From: Desulfuromonadales bacterium
GTDB lineage: Bacteria; Desulfobacterota; Desulfuromonadia; Desulfuromonadales; BM103
Length of the DNA: 34,255 nt
NCBI GenBank assembly: GCA_030145195.1
Contig: JAQYVY010000037.1
Location: 1 to 34,255, forward strand
Reading direction: 5' to 3'
This document shows, in pieces, positions 1-8,082 of this stretch. The notes beneath the pieces are model-generated. The model made no database searches. It was not told the DNA's origin and worked only from the letters and a program-made list of their open reading frames with translations. The translations under genes were made by a program, and so were the position numbers. How positions within the stretch are numbered: position 1 is the stretch's first letter; every line of letters begins with the position of its first letter.

Positions 1-111
1 ACCTTGTTCGGAATTTTCCTGATTCCGGTACTCTATTATATCTTTCAGTCGTCTCGTGAAAAAGGCAGCGCCTGGCGCGCCCGAAGACGGGCAGAGAAAA
101 ACCATGAATAA
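1..111 (+). CDS. RND efflux transporter, C-terminal end (partial)
   Basis: The first 36 codons in frame 1 are open and end in TAA at 109-111. They encode a hydrophobic stretch (TLFGIFLIPVLYYIF) followed by a basic cytoplasmic tail rich in Arg and Lys. This matches the end of the last membrane helix of HAE1-type RND (AcrB/MexB-like) inner-membrane drug/proton antiporters. The gene begins upstream of the window. Its stop overlaps the start of the next gene by eight bases (ATGAATAA), and that gene encodes an outer membrane efflux factor, so the two are almost certainly co-transcribed as parts of a tripartite pump. The family call rests on a short fragment plus context; the substrate cannot be told. 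Confidence 0.75.
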   Translation, partial: TLFGIFLIPVLYYIFQSSREKGSAWRARRRAEKNHE

Positions 112-1576
112 ATTACTCACCCGTAATCACCCGAGGCGACCCGGTGGTGGCACCCGTTCAACCCTGCAACTGGTTGTGGTCGGATTGACTCTGAGCGGCT
201 GTATCACGGTGGGTCCTGACTACCAACCGGTCGAGCCTGCCGCTCCCGCAGCCTGGCACACAGAGTTGCAGCAAGGCCTCACTGCCGGCCAGGTCGATTC
301 CGCAACACTGGCCCACTGGTGGACGGTTCTGGAAGACCCGCAGCTCTCCGAGCTTGAAGAGCGGGCCGTGACCGGCAACCTGGAGCTGAAGGTGGCTCAG
401 GCCCGGGTCAATGAAGCCCGGGCCCTGCGGGGGATCAGCCAGGCTCAACTGTTTCCGACTCTGGATGCCGAGGCCGCGGCCAGCAAGTCGCGCAGCAGCG
501 CAAGCGGCGGCAGCGGACGCGAGCTCAAACACTATGCGGCCGGCTTTGACGCTGGCTGGGAAGTGGATGTCTTCGGTGGAGGGCGACGTTCGGTGGAGGC
601 GGCACAGGCGGGCCTTGAATCGACCCAGGAACAGCTGAACGGGGTTCTGGTCACTTTGCTGGCCGAAGTGGCGCTGAACTATGTGGAAGTGCGAACCTAC
701 CAGGCCCGCCTGGAGGCGACCGAAGCCAACCTCGCCGCCCTGCAAGAAAACTACGAAATCAACTTTTCACACTACCAGGCCGGACTGATCTCGGAACTGT
801 CGGCGCAGGAATCGCTCCGTATTCTGGAAAGCGCCCGCGCTAGAATTCCAGCCTTTGAAACCGGTCTGGCCGCCGCCAAGAACCGCCTCGCCGTGTTGTT
901 GGGAGAGACGCCGGGCAGCCTGCATCAGGAACTGCGGCAAAGGCTGGGCATCCCGGAACTCCCGGCCTCAGTTGTGATTGGGATTCCAGCCGAAACCTTG
1001 CGCCTCCGGCCTGACGTGCGCGCTGCCGAGCGCAACCTTGCGGCCCAAACAGCACGGATCGGGGTGGCAACCGCCGAGCTCTACCCCAAGTTTCAACTGG
1101 CCGGAACTCTGGGGCTTGAATCAATCGCCGCCAGAGATCTGTTTCAATCCACCAGCCGGGTCTGGGGCCTTGGCCCGAGCGCCAGTTGGCGCGTGTTTGA
1201 TGCTGGCGCTATCCGGCAGAACATCCTGGTACAAAATGCCCGCCAGGAGCAAGCACTGATCCACTATGAGGCGACCATCCTCCGGGCTCTTGAAGAGGTG
1301 GAAAATGCCCTGGTCGCCTATGCGCAGGAACAGTTGCGCAAAACGTCGATCAGCAAGGCCGCAACCGCCGCGGAACGGGCTGCACAACTGGCTCAGGATC
1401 AATACCAGGCCGGGCTGGTGGCGTTCAACAATGTTCTCGACGCGCAACGCGCACTGCTGTTGCTGCAAGATGAACTGGCCCAGAGCAACGGTGCGGCAAC
1501 AGCCAATCTGGTGCGCCTGTACAAGGCCTTTGGCGGGGGCTGGGATTCAAGCCTTATCCAGCCAGCGGCCAATTGA
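104..1576 (+). CDS. Outer membrane efflux lipoprotein, NodT/OprM family
   Basis: The product is about 490 aa, the usual length for TolC-like outer membrane factors of RND pumps. It starts with a basic N-terminus, a hydrophobic segment and a lipobox (LSGC, Cys33), so it should be a lipid-anchored lipoprotein. The mature protein begins with the GPDYQP motif typical of the NodT/OprM group, followed by two repeated OEP halves with long Ala/Gln/Glu-rich helices (roughly residues 80-270 and 290-480). The trimer would form a beta-barrel plus periplasmic alpha-barrel tunnel for export. I chose ATG 104 because it overlaps the RND gene stop; an in-frame GTG at 56 lies inside the RND gene. The adaptor (membrane fusion) gene presumably lies upstream of the window. 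The substrate is unknown. Confidence 0.92.
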   Translation: MNKLLTRNHPRRPGGGTRSTLQLVVVGLTLSGCITVGPDYQPVEPAAPAAWHTELQQGLTAGQVDSATLAHWWTVLEDPQLSELEERAVTGNLELKVAQARVNEARALRGISQAQLFPTLDAEAAASKSRSSASGGSGRELKHYAAGFDAGWEVDVFGGGRRSVEAAQAGLESTQEQLNGVLVTLLAEVALNYVEVRTYQARLEATEANLAALQENYEINFSHYQAGLISELSAQESLRILESARARIPAFETGLAAAKNRLAVLLGETPGSLHQELRQRLGIPELPASVVIGIPAETLRLRPDVRAAERNLAAQTARIGVATAELYPKFQLAGTLGLESIAARDLFQSTSRVWGLGPSASWRVFDAGAIRQNILVQNARQEQALIHYEATILRALEEVENALVAYAQEQLRKTSISKAATAAERAAQLAQDQYQAGLVAFNNVLDAQRALLLLQDELAQSNGAATANLVRLYKAFGGGWDSSLIQPAAN

Positions 1577-1703
1577 AAGCGTGCCCCATAACAACGTCCG
1601 CCTCAGCTCAAAAGTTTCACTGTCGTCTTTGACGATAAGTCCTGGTTGTGTTATTCCTAAAGTGGTGAATCAATCTAATCTGTTATGGCATTGAGGTGGG
1701 GCT

Positions 1704-2237
1704 GTGCGCTTACTCATTTTACTAACCATGCTGGGTCTTTTGCTCTTCCCCCTCGCAGCAGGTGCTGAATCAAAGGCCTACCAGGAAATCGGCGTGCGCG
1801 GTGGGACGGATGACAGCCGGCACAACCTGCAGGAAAACTATAACACCGGGGAGATTTACTTTTTACAGGCCTTACCCTGGGGCACCACTCTGGGCGATCA
1901 GACCACCTTATCCAGCCGTTTCGATATGGGTGCAAGCTATCTCAACGTCAAGGAGAGCGGCAATGTGATGCTGGCAGTCGGTGCCGACCTGGTGCTCGGC
2001 TTATGCAACGGCGGCATAGAGCTTGAGATCGGATTTCGTCCGACCTGGATGTTCGATCACACCTACGGCCAAGACAATTTCGGTGGCGGCCTGCAATTTT
2101 CCAATCATGTTGGCCTGGCCGTCATCTGGCAACCGCTCGTTCTCAGCTACCGCTATCAACACACCTCCAACGCACACCTTTACGAGCACAATCCCGGCCT
2201 CAACCTGCATCTACTTGGCCTGGGATATCGTTTCTAG
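1704..2237 (+). CDS. Acyloxyacyl hydrolase family protein (PagL-like lipid A deacylase)
   Basis: This 177-aa protein has a cleavable signal peptide (hydrophobic residues 2-18, likely cleavage after AGA) and alternating amphipathic strands ending in an aromatic residue (GYRF), as in small outer membrane beta-barrels. The segment YQHTSNAHLYEHNPGLN near residues 151-167 resembles the conserved PagL region, in which His and Ser two residues apart are catalytic; here these would be His153 and Ser155. PagL enzymes remove the 3-O-linked acyl chain of lipid A in the outer membrane. In PagL of Pseudomonas the third residue is a Glu 14 positions after the His; here that position is Asn167, with Glu161 nearby, so the triad is uncertain. 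The start is GTG 1704, preceded by a GAGGTGG ribosome-binding sequence. The gene follows the efflux gene after 127 bases. Confidence 0.72.
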   Translation: MRLLILLTMLGLLLFPLAAGAESKAYQEIGVRGGTDDSRHNLQENYNTGEIYFLQALPWGTTLGDQTTLSSRFDMGASYLNVKESGNVMLAVGADLVLGLCNGGIELEIGFRPTWMFDHTYGQDNFGGGLQFSNHVGLAVIWQPLVLSYRYQHTSNAHLYEHNPGLNLHLLGLGYRF

Positions 2238-2309
2238 AGTGATCGGGAGAAAACTTTTTTACCGCCCGTTCGCGGTGCTCACTCAAGACGCACCAAAAGT
2301 AGGCGCCAC

Positions 2310-2475
2310 TAGCAGCCTGTCGGACAATCAATAAACTGGCTGCAAATTCGTCTGTTTGGCCAACATTTCAGCTCCTTTTCGACCAATAGCTACGGCTATT
2401 ACTGTCAAAGGAGCCAAAATCTAGCCTCAAACATCCAAATTTTCGCTTCAGCCCTGATAGTCCGACAGACTGCTA
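2310..2475. repeat. MITE-like imperfect palindromic element
   Basis: The ends are near-perfect inverted repeats: TAGCAGCCTGTCGGAC at 2310-2325 and GTCCGACAGACTGCTA at 2460-2475, with one mismatch over 16 bases. The inside is also self-complementary: GCTCCTTTT near 2371 pairs with AAAGGAGC near 2407, around a central palindrome AATAGCTACGGCTATT at 2385-2400. The whole 166-bp segment can fold into one long hairpin. It has no coding capacity and lies between two convergent genes. Size, terminal repeats and lack of coding fit a miniature inverted-repeat transposable element or REP-like multicopy element. Copy number cannot be judged from one window. Confidence 0.7.
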
Positions 2476-2550
2476 GGCGAAGGCGCAAAGGAAAGACTGG
2501 TTGTCACACCGGGGGCAGCCCCGCAAAACTCGGGACAATCCCCAGACCAT

Positions 2551-3174
2551 TCACTCTTTCGTTAACGCAACCACCTCGCCAGCAAGCACTTTACTCAATT
2601 CGGCAACCAGCAAGCTCTCCGCCTTGATCAAGGCCGCATAACTTGCACCTTCAAGCGGTTGGCGATACTCACTCTTGCCCCCGGCAAGCAGCTCCCGACC
2701 TGTGGCATCAGACACCGTCCAGCGCGCACTGAGGACAGCCTCTCCACCCAGCGCACCATCCAATCGCACCAGATCGATCATGACCCGATAGGTCGGCTTG
2801 AAATGAGGCATCCACGGGAAAAAACCAACGTTTTCGACACCAAGCAACTGCCCGAGATTGTCGCCCAGAACCGTGGTTAAATCCTTTTCCAGCACCCCGG
2901 CCCAGCGATTGAACTCATCAAACTCATACTGATTGCCATGCTGCCGGGTCGCAATCTGTGAGCGTTTCAAACTATCCGGTATCGTGACGGGACCAATGCC
3001 CAACCGCACCTCTGGGAGCGCGCAAATCGCCTGCGTCTGGCCCAATTGCTCCATGGTCAAAAAGCTATAGTAGCTAACCGTCGGTGAGCTACGCCCCAGA
3101 CACCCTGCAAACAAAAGCAAGCAGACCAACAGCAGACCAAAAATCCTGACGCGACAAAGCTTAAGGTTACTCAT
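2551..3174 (-). CDS. pqiC: PqiC-type lipoprotein (ABC-type transport auxiliary lipoprotein, DUF330)
   Basis: This 207-aa protein has a signal peptide with a lipobox (FAGC, Cys25), then the start typical of PqiC proteins (SSPTVSYYSF). Later segments (GIGPVTIPDSLKRSQIATR, FDEFNRWAGVLEKDL) match the DUF330 pattern of a beta-sheet domain that binds the MCE partner. In E. coli, PqiC is an outer membrane lipoprotein that interacts with the periplasmic PqiB tube in envelope lipid transport. The start ATG overlaps the pqiB stop (ATGA at 3171-3174), so translation is coupled. It is the last gene of the operon. The family assignment is strong; its lipid cargo here is inferred only. Confidence 0.9.
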   Translation of the reverse strand: MSNLKLCRVRIFGLLLVCLLLFAGCLGRSSPTVSYYSFLTMEQLGQTQAICALPEVRLGIGPVTIPDSLKRSQIATRQHGNQYEFDEFNRWAGVLEKDLTTVLGDNLGQLLGVENVGFFPWMPHFKPTYRVMIDLVRLDGALGGEAVLSARWTVSDATGRELLAGGKSEYRQPLEGASYAALIKAESLLVAELSKVLAGEVVALTKE

Positions 3175-4835
3175 TTCTTTACGCCCTCCTTACCAAGGAT
3201 CAAGGCCTGCGGATCGCGCTCCAGATATTCCAGCAACGATCGGAGCGAGCGGATGGTCAGAGACAGTTCGTCGGTCACCTTACGGGCGTTATAATTCAGC
3301 GCTGAGTCGGGGCCAAGAGTGGCCTCAACGCCCTGCAAGGTCGCTTGCAGCCGATCCAGTGCCGCATTCACTTTCGGGATTGTCTCCTGATTGACCTGAC
3401 CCGAGATCGTCTTGATTTCCGCGAGCGTAACACCCAGCGCCTTAACGGCAACCTGCAGATCCTGGCCGATCTTGTCGAACGGTATCGTTTCGACCTTTTT
3501 TACGATTTGCGCAACGCTCTCGGTGATCTGCTCAAGAGGCGTCGGGATGGTCGGAATCACTGGATAAACCCCACTCATATCGGCTGTGGCCGGTGGCGCC
3601 TCCGGGTAAAAATCAACATCAATATAAAGCTGCCCGGTCAGCAGGTTCCCGGTTTTTAATTGTGCGCGCAGCCCTTTTTCGACGGCTTTGGCCAAGTCGT
3701 AGCCAAGGCCCTTATCTCCCAGAATTTCTTCCCGCTTATCCTGCGGGTTGATGAACGCACCCTCATCGGTGATCAGCACATCGACCCGCTCAGGTTCCAC
3801 CATAATCAGCACCGGAATCCTGACTTGCTGGGTTTCCCGGTTGATTTCAAGCTTGACCTCGATGACTTCGCCCATATGGATGCCCTTCATTTCGACCGGC
3901 GCTCCAGCCGATAACCCACGCACATTTTGATCGAAGTACATCAGGTAATAGCGCTTGATGGCATACGTCTTCTCCTCAATGCTCTTACGGTCCTTGAAAA
4001 GCTTAAACACTCTTTCTGCTTCGGCCTGGTCGGCACGGTCCCGATGCTCGGGCAGATCAAAAGACACCCCACCGAGCATGATTGAAACCAGTGACTGGGT
4101 ATCTAAATTGATTCCGGTAGCATCCATGGTTAAGTTGACCCCACTGGCATTCCAGAACCGGCTATTCTGGTAAACTTTTTCATGAAAAGGCCCCTTGACA
4201 AAGATTTTGATGTCAACCCCGTCACGGTCCAGATCGTAATCGTAATCGACGACCTGGCCGACCTTGATTCCGCGGTAATAGACCGGAGCGCCGCGGTCAA
4301 GCGAACCCAGTTGCTGTGAATGCAGGAGAAAGTGACGGCCAGGCATATCGGCCGTAATCAACGGCGGCTTTTCCAGACCCGTGAAATGATCGGCCCATTG
4401 GCCTTCATTGGACGGATTACAACCAATGTAAGCTCCGGAGAGCAAGGTCCCCAATCCAGAAACTTCTCCCGCCGCCACTTGGGCCCTAACCACCCAGAAC
4501 TGTGTTTTGTCCTTCATATAAGCCTCAGAGTCCTTGCTCATCTCAGCCGTGACGATGACGCCTGAATGATCCTGGCTCAAGACAATTTTCGTGACTTTGC
4601 CAATCGCGACATCTTTGAACTTGATCTTGGTCTTGTCAGCCTCCAGGCCGTCTGCCGTTTCGAATGCAATCGTTATGACGGGGCCCTTTTCTGACATCGC
4701 CTTAAAAGTCAACCAGCCGCCGATCAACAGCGCTATGATCGGTACCACCCAGACAATCGAGAAACTCCGCTTGGTCTGCACCAGAGCGAGAGGAACTTGT
4801 TCTCCTTGCTTCATTTCAGAATCCTCTTGATTCAT
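3171..4835 (-). CDS. pqiB: PqiB, MCE-domain envelope transport protein
   Basis: The product is 554 aa, close to E. coli PqiB (about 546 aa). One N-terminal membrane helix (about residues 25-44) is followed by three MCE/MlaD domains at about 50-140, 165-260 and 295-405. The pattern YYRGIKVGQV in domain 2 and PVEMKGIHMGEV in domain 3 are typical MCE signatures. A long C-terminal helical region (about 430-540) corresponds to the coiled helices that form the central needle of the PqiB hexamer. PqiB is thought to form a hydrophobic tunnel spanning the periplasm for lipid movement. The start ATG overlaps the upstream pqiA stop (ATGA at 4832-4835) with GGAGG just before it. It sits between pqiA and pqiC, the classic order. 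Confidence 0.96.
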   Translation of the reverse strand: MNQEDSEMKQGEQVPLALVQTKRSFSIVWVVPIIALLIGGWLTFKAMSEKGPVITIAFETADGLEADKTKIKFKDVAIGKVTKIVLSQDHSGVIVTAEMSKDSEAYMKDKTQFWVVRAQVAAGEVSGLGTLLSGAYIGCNPSNEGQWADHFTGLEKPPLITADMPGRHFLLHSQQLGSLDRGAPVYYRGIKVGQVVDYDYDLDRDGVDIKIFVKGPFHEKVYQNSRFWNASGVNLTMDATGINLDTQSLVSIMLGGVSFDLPEHRDRADQAEAERVFKLFKDRKSIEEKTYAIKRYYLMYFDQNVRGLSAGAPVEMKGIHMGEVIEVKLEINRETQQVRIPVLIMVEPERVDVLITDEGAFINPQDKREEILGDKGLGYDLAKAVEKGLRAQLKTGNLLTGQLYIDVDFYPEAPPATADMSGVYPVIPTIPTPLEQITESVAQIVKKVETIPFDKIGQDLQVAVKALGVTLAEIKTISGQVNQETIPKVNAALDRLQATLQGVEATLGPDSALNYNARKVTDELSLTIRSLRSLLEYLERDPQALILGKEGVKK

Positions 4836-5467
4836 GACTCGTCCTCCACAACATCCCAGATTAACCTTGGGTCAAAACTCTCTGAGGCGAGCATCGTCAT
4901 CACAACAACAGCGGCAAAGTAGATCGCAGCCGGCCCAGCTTCAATCTCGGCAAAAGCACCGAGTTTGACGAGAGCAACCAGAATGGTCACAACATAGATA
5001 TCAAGCATCGACCAACGCCCAACCGCTTCGGTAAATTGGTACAAACGGGTCCGGTCTCTGGGGCGTTTTATCGATTTAAACTGCACTGAAAGCAACAGGT
5101 AGATCAGGATCGTAAATTTCAGGAAGGGCACGAATACGCTCGCGGTGAAGATCACCAGTGCGATTGCCCAGGAGCCGCTGTGCATAAAGTAGATCACACC
5201 ACTCATGATGGTGTCAGCGGAAACCGAGCCCAACGTCGTGGTGATGGTCATCGGTAAAACATTGGCAGGAATATACAAGATCATGGCGGCCAGCACCAAA
5301 GCCCAGGTTCGCATCAGACTGTTCGGCTTGCGCTGATGCAGTTCCCCGCCACAGCGCGGACATGCGGCCTCTTGATGGGCGGCTCTTTGCGGCATGCGAC
5401 TGAGCAGGTGACAATCATGACAGCTGACCAGGCCCAGCTTTCGGGCGGAGGCAAAAGAAGCTTTCAC
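4832..5467 (-). CDS. pqiA: Paraquat-inducible protein A, second single-domain copy
   Basis: This 211-aa membrane protein has an N-terminal zinc-ribbon-like part with Cys pairs (CHDC and CPRC) and four hydrophobic segments, including YIPANVLPMTITTTLG, a hallmark of the PqiA domain. The later segment VGRWSMLDIYVVTILVALVKLG is also typical. E. coli PqiA carries two such domains in about 417 aa; here each is a separate gene. The start is GTG at 5465-5467, overlapping the preceding stop (GTGA), so the two halves are probably made together and may form a heterodimer equivalent to fused PqiA. PqiA is an inner-membrane protein that likely feeds the PqiB tunnel. Subunit pairing is my inference. Confidence 0.92.
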   Translation of the reverse strand: MKASFASARKLGLVSCHDCHLLSRMPQRAAHQEAACPRCGGELHQRKPNSLMRTWALVLAAMILYIPANVLPMTITTTLGSVSADTIMSGVIYFMHSGSWAIALVIFTASVFVPFLKFTILIYLLLSVQFKSIKRPRDRTRLYQFTEAVGRWSMLDIYVVTILVALVKLGAFAEIEAGPAAIYFAAVVVMTMLASESFDPRLIWDVVEDES

Positions 5468-6063
5468 GAGTCACCCCCAAGCCGCTCCCAGACCATGTGT
5501 GAATCCACCGCCGAGAGCGCAAAGGTCAGTACAAAGATCAAGAGTCCAAAAGCGATGACCGCTAACCCGGGGACAATCGTCGCCATCTTGCCGAGCTTGA
5601 CGATCGAAACCAAAATGCCAAGCAAGTAAATCTCCATCATGCTCCACGGTTTGACCTTTTGAAACAAGCGAAACATCGAGATAGCATACTTCACCCGGAA
5701 GTTCAGCTTCAGCGGTACAAAAATATAAAACAGGGCAAGCATCTGGAGCAGAGGAATCAAAAGACAGGTCAACAAAACCAGTGTCGCCAGTGAGATAATC
5801 CCCTGGTGGTAAAGTTGTTGAATTCCGCTGAGAAGTCCGGTCTGATTGCCGATCGCGCCGTTTTTCATCGCCAGGAAAGGAAAAGTCACCGCGACCACAT
5901 AGAGCACCAGCCCGGCGATAGTCCAGGCGAGAGTCCGGTTAATGCTGTCGACCTTGGTGCGAAACAACACCGAACCGCAACGTAGGCAACAGGCCGTGGC
6001 CGGCGCTGGCAGGGGTGGAATCTCCTGCACCAGGTCACACTCATGGCAAGCAATTTGATGCAT
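5464..6063 (-). CDS. pqiA: Paraquat-inducible protein A, first single-domain copy
   Basis: About 199 aa, a paralogue of the next gene and equivalent to the N-terminal half of fused PqiA. It begins MHQIACHECDLV, with two Cys pairs (CHEC, CLRC) that may bind metal, and continues with four membrane segments, including VVAVTFPFLAMKNG and KPWSMMEIYLLGILVSIVKLG, which are PqiA signatures. I prefer ATG 6063, preceded by GGGGAAG nine bases upstream; an in-frame TTG at 6081 would add six residues and also has a weak GGAG upstream. The gene follows the TAXI protein gene after about 40 bases on the same strand, and its stop overlaps the next start. Function as in PqiABC lipid transport is inferred from the family. 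Confidence 0.9.
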   Translation of the reverse strand: MHQIACHECDLVQEIPPLPAPATACCLRCGSVLFRTKVDSINRTLAWTIAGLVLYVVAVTFPFLAMKNGAIGNQTGLLSGIQQLYHQGIISLATLVLLTCLLIPLLQMLALFYIFVPLKLNFRVKYAISMFRLFQKVKPWSMMEIYLLGILVSIVKLGKMATIVPGLAVIAFGLLIFVLTFALSAVDSHMVWERLGGDS

Positions 6064-6101
6064 GCTTTTAAACTTCCCCAAAACAAGAGCTCCGGACTAT
6101 T

Positions 6102-7046
6102 TTATTTGCCGGAAACCATGTCCGTGCATCGATAGCCAAAATCTTTCAGAACCTTGCAGACAGTCAGCGAACGCAACGCTCCGACATGGCCGAGGTCAGG
6201 ATTATAACTGTTGAACAACACATCATTCCACTTGGGGTGACCGTTCTTCTTGAGCTCTGTTTCGTTAACGCGCAGGGAGAAATGGACCGAGCCGACCAAG
6301 TCATTGGCCAGCCCCTCCTCCTCGTGGATCATGGTGGCAAGCACCGAACGAACAGTGTAGGTGCTCACCTCATGGTCTAACCAGGGATAATCCTCTGGGC
6401 CAAGAATGGCCCGCGAATAAAAATTGGCGGCCTGGCGAAGCTGTGGCAAGGGGATCAGCTCAAGGCCGCTCTCTCCGATCAGCAGCGGGTAAGGCTTGCC
6501 TGCGGTGATAACAACCAGGTCAACGGTTCCGCCCTTCAGCTGGTCGATGGCCGTCGCGTAATCGTCGTAGAGGTACTGAAACTTTTTGCCGTAGAGCTCT
6601 TCGATGACCGCTGCCGTTAAGCATGAGCCGCTGCTCGCCATGCCGCAACCCACCACGAAACGTTTCTGTTTGGAGAAATCGAGATTGTTATCCCTGGCTT
6701 TGAGGAGGTGCACCTCCTCCCAATAGAGCGGCATCACCACGTGAATCTCGTCTTCAATTCTGGCCGAGGTGTTTTGATACAGGTTCTTTGATGCCTTGAC
6801 AAACGCATCGACCTGGAAGATGGCGAACTCCGTATTACTGTTGAACAGTTCGACGATATTCTCCCAGGACCCTTGCGAGGGGAGCACCTGCAGATGCACA
6901 CCGGTAGAATCGGTGACCGCCGACATTTCCTGGCCAAGCTGATAGTAGATGCCCTCTTCCGGGCCGGTCATCAACCGCAATTCGATGGCGCAGACAGCCG
7001 ATGCCGACAGACTGAGCAGCAGCACAACTAAAAGCAATTTTCGCAT
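6102..7046 (-). CDS. TAXI family TRAP-type solute-binding protein
   Basis: The product is about 314 aa with a clear signal peptide (MRKLLLVVLLLSLSASAVCA) and should be periplasmic. The mature part has the TAXI pattern: GIYYQLGQEMSAV, then a GSWENI segment, and FAIFQVDAF. These belong to the periplasmic binding proteins of TRAP transporters that normally work with a fused DctQM permease. ATG 7046 has an excellent AGGAGG ribosome-binding site; longer forms lack a signal peptide start. No TRAP permease lies in the window. Instead the gene is followed within about 40 bases by the two pqiA genes, pqiB and pqiC on the same strand, so it probably belongs to that operon. Its ligand and whether it delivers anything to the Pqi system are unknown. 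Confidence 0.85.
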   Translation of the reverse strand: MRKLLLVVLLLSLSASAVCAIELRLMTGPEEGIYYQLGQEMSAVTDSTGVHLQVLPSQGSWENIVELFNSNTEFAIFQVDAFVKASKNLYQNTSARIEDEIHVVMPLYWEEVHLLKARDNNLDFSKQKRFVVGCGMASSGSCLTAAVIEELYGKKFQYLYDDYATAIDQLKGGTVDLVVITAGKPYPLLIGESGLELIPLPQLRQAANFYSRAILGPEDYPWLDHEVSTYTVRSVLATMIHEEEGLANDLVGSVHFSLRVNETELKKNGHPKWNDVLFNSYNPDLGHVGALRSLTVCKVLKDFGYRCTDMVSGK

Positions 7047-7355
7047 GGGGAGCCCTCCTCGGGGCAAAGTGTCCTGATACAGCAAACCGACAGACGAACA
7101 ATCGCCCTTGGAACAGTTAGAATTCTAACATACCCCGCTTGGCTGACAAGCTCGGAAGTCTAGAATATTACAGTGATTCTTTCTGTTTTTAATTGTCATA
7201 ACCAGCACCGGCAAGCGACCATCTCTGGGGGGCGCTCACAGTATAAAGTCTGCCTTGAGTTAATCAGCAAACTGAAACCTCCCCTTGGAATTTATCTAAT
7301 CTCCTTATATACTTAGCGTCACACAAAGATGACAGAACACAGCAAGGAGAATAAA
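7047..7355. promoter_or_regulatory. Divergent intergenic region with a 14-bp palindrome
   Basis: This 309-base gap separates the divergent TAXI-pqi operon (-) and a lipoprotein gene (+), so promoters for both should lie here. A perfect palindrome GTTAGAATTCTAAC occupies 7116-7129, about 70 bases before the TAXI start, and on the minus strand overlaps a possible -10 like sequence (TATGTTAGAAT). It is a candidate operator; no regulator is known. I see no gene here. Confidence 0.4.
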
Positions 7356-8021
7356 ATGAGTAATTTTGGCAAAAGCTGGTCTGGCCCGGCGTTAGCGTTG
7401 GCAACCCTGCTGCTCTGCATCGGCTGTTCCAGCACGACCCTTTCCGGCTCCTGGAAAAGCCCCGAGTACACGGGCAAAGTAAAAAAAGTTTATATCGTCG
7501 GAGTGTCAAAGCAGGAAACCCGTCGGCGCATGTTCGAGGACCAGTTTACCCAGCAGCTCGGCAAATATGGCGTTGTGGGGATTTCCAGCTACCATGATTT
7601 TCCAACTGCGCAAAACGCAGACATAGGAGCCGTCACTGGAAACGTCAAAGCCAACGGTGCCGACTCGGTCTTGTTGACGCGCGTCCTCAGCAAGCGCACC
7701 GAAGAGGTCGTCAATCCTGGGCGCATTTCGACATACAACGTCTCTCCCAGTTACTACGGCAGGGGAGAAAGCTATCGTCCACAACCTTACTATCGCAACT
7801 ACAACAGCTACTACGACCGTCGCTACGAAATGACTTACGAGCCAGCCACCATAACGCAGTTTGTGGTTGTGACCCTGGAATCAAATCTCTACGATACCGC
7901 CTCCGGCGAATTGATCTGGTCAGCGCAACTCGAAACCCTCGTTGAGGGAACGATCGATTCTCTGGTCAAGGATTACATCAAGACCGTGACCACGGATTTA
8001 CACGATCAGGGCTTGATCTGA
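7356..8021 (+). CDS. Lipoprotein, DUF4136-like
   Basis: This 221-aa protein has a signal peptide with lipobox (CIGC, Cys24). The mature part (LSGSWKSPEYTGKVKKVYIVGVSK) and the alternating strands, with a central Tyr/Arg/Pro-rich loop around residues 125-165 and the ending SGELIWSAQLETL, resemble the DUF4136-type lipoproteins common in Desulfuromonadales, of unknown function. ATG 7356 follows AAGGAGA at good distance; an upstream ATG at 7329 lacks such a site. It is followed by a strong terminator, so it is probably a single-gene transcript. The location is likely the outer membrane, as no Asp follows the lipidated Cys. Molecular role unknown. Confidence 0.8.
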   Translation: MSNFGKSWSGPALALATLLLCIGCSSTTLSGSWKSPEYTGKVKKVYIVGVSKQETRRRMFEDQFTQQLGKYGVVGISSYHDFPTAQNADIGAVTGNVKANGADSVLLTRVLSKRTEEVVNPGRISTYNVSPSYYGRGESYRPQPYYRNYNSYYDRRYEMTYEPATITQFVVVTLESNLYDTASGELIWSAQLETLVEGTIDSLVKDYIKTVTTDLHDQGLI

Positions 8022-8047
8022 GCCGGGCCAGCAAACCAACAGGAGAG

Positions 8048-8082
8048 GGGTTCATTCCACACGGAATGGACCCTTTTTTTTT
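8048..8082 (+). terminator. Rho-independent terminator
   Basis: GGGTTCATTCC at 8048-8058 pairs with GGAATGGACCC at 8063-8073 (11 pairs, one G-U) around an ACAC loop and is followed by nine T residues. It ends transcription of the lipoprotein gene upstream. Confidence 0.95.

Noticed and set aside
56-103. GTG start at 56 for the outer membrane efflux gene
   Set aside because: It would extend the protein inside the preceding RND gene; ATG 104 overlaps the RND stop as in typical coupled genes and gives a normal signal peptide.
158-745. 195-residue minus-strand frame in the efflux gene
   Set aside because: Opposite-strand shadow of the NodT/OprM-family gene; no independent start signal or motif.
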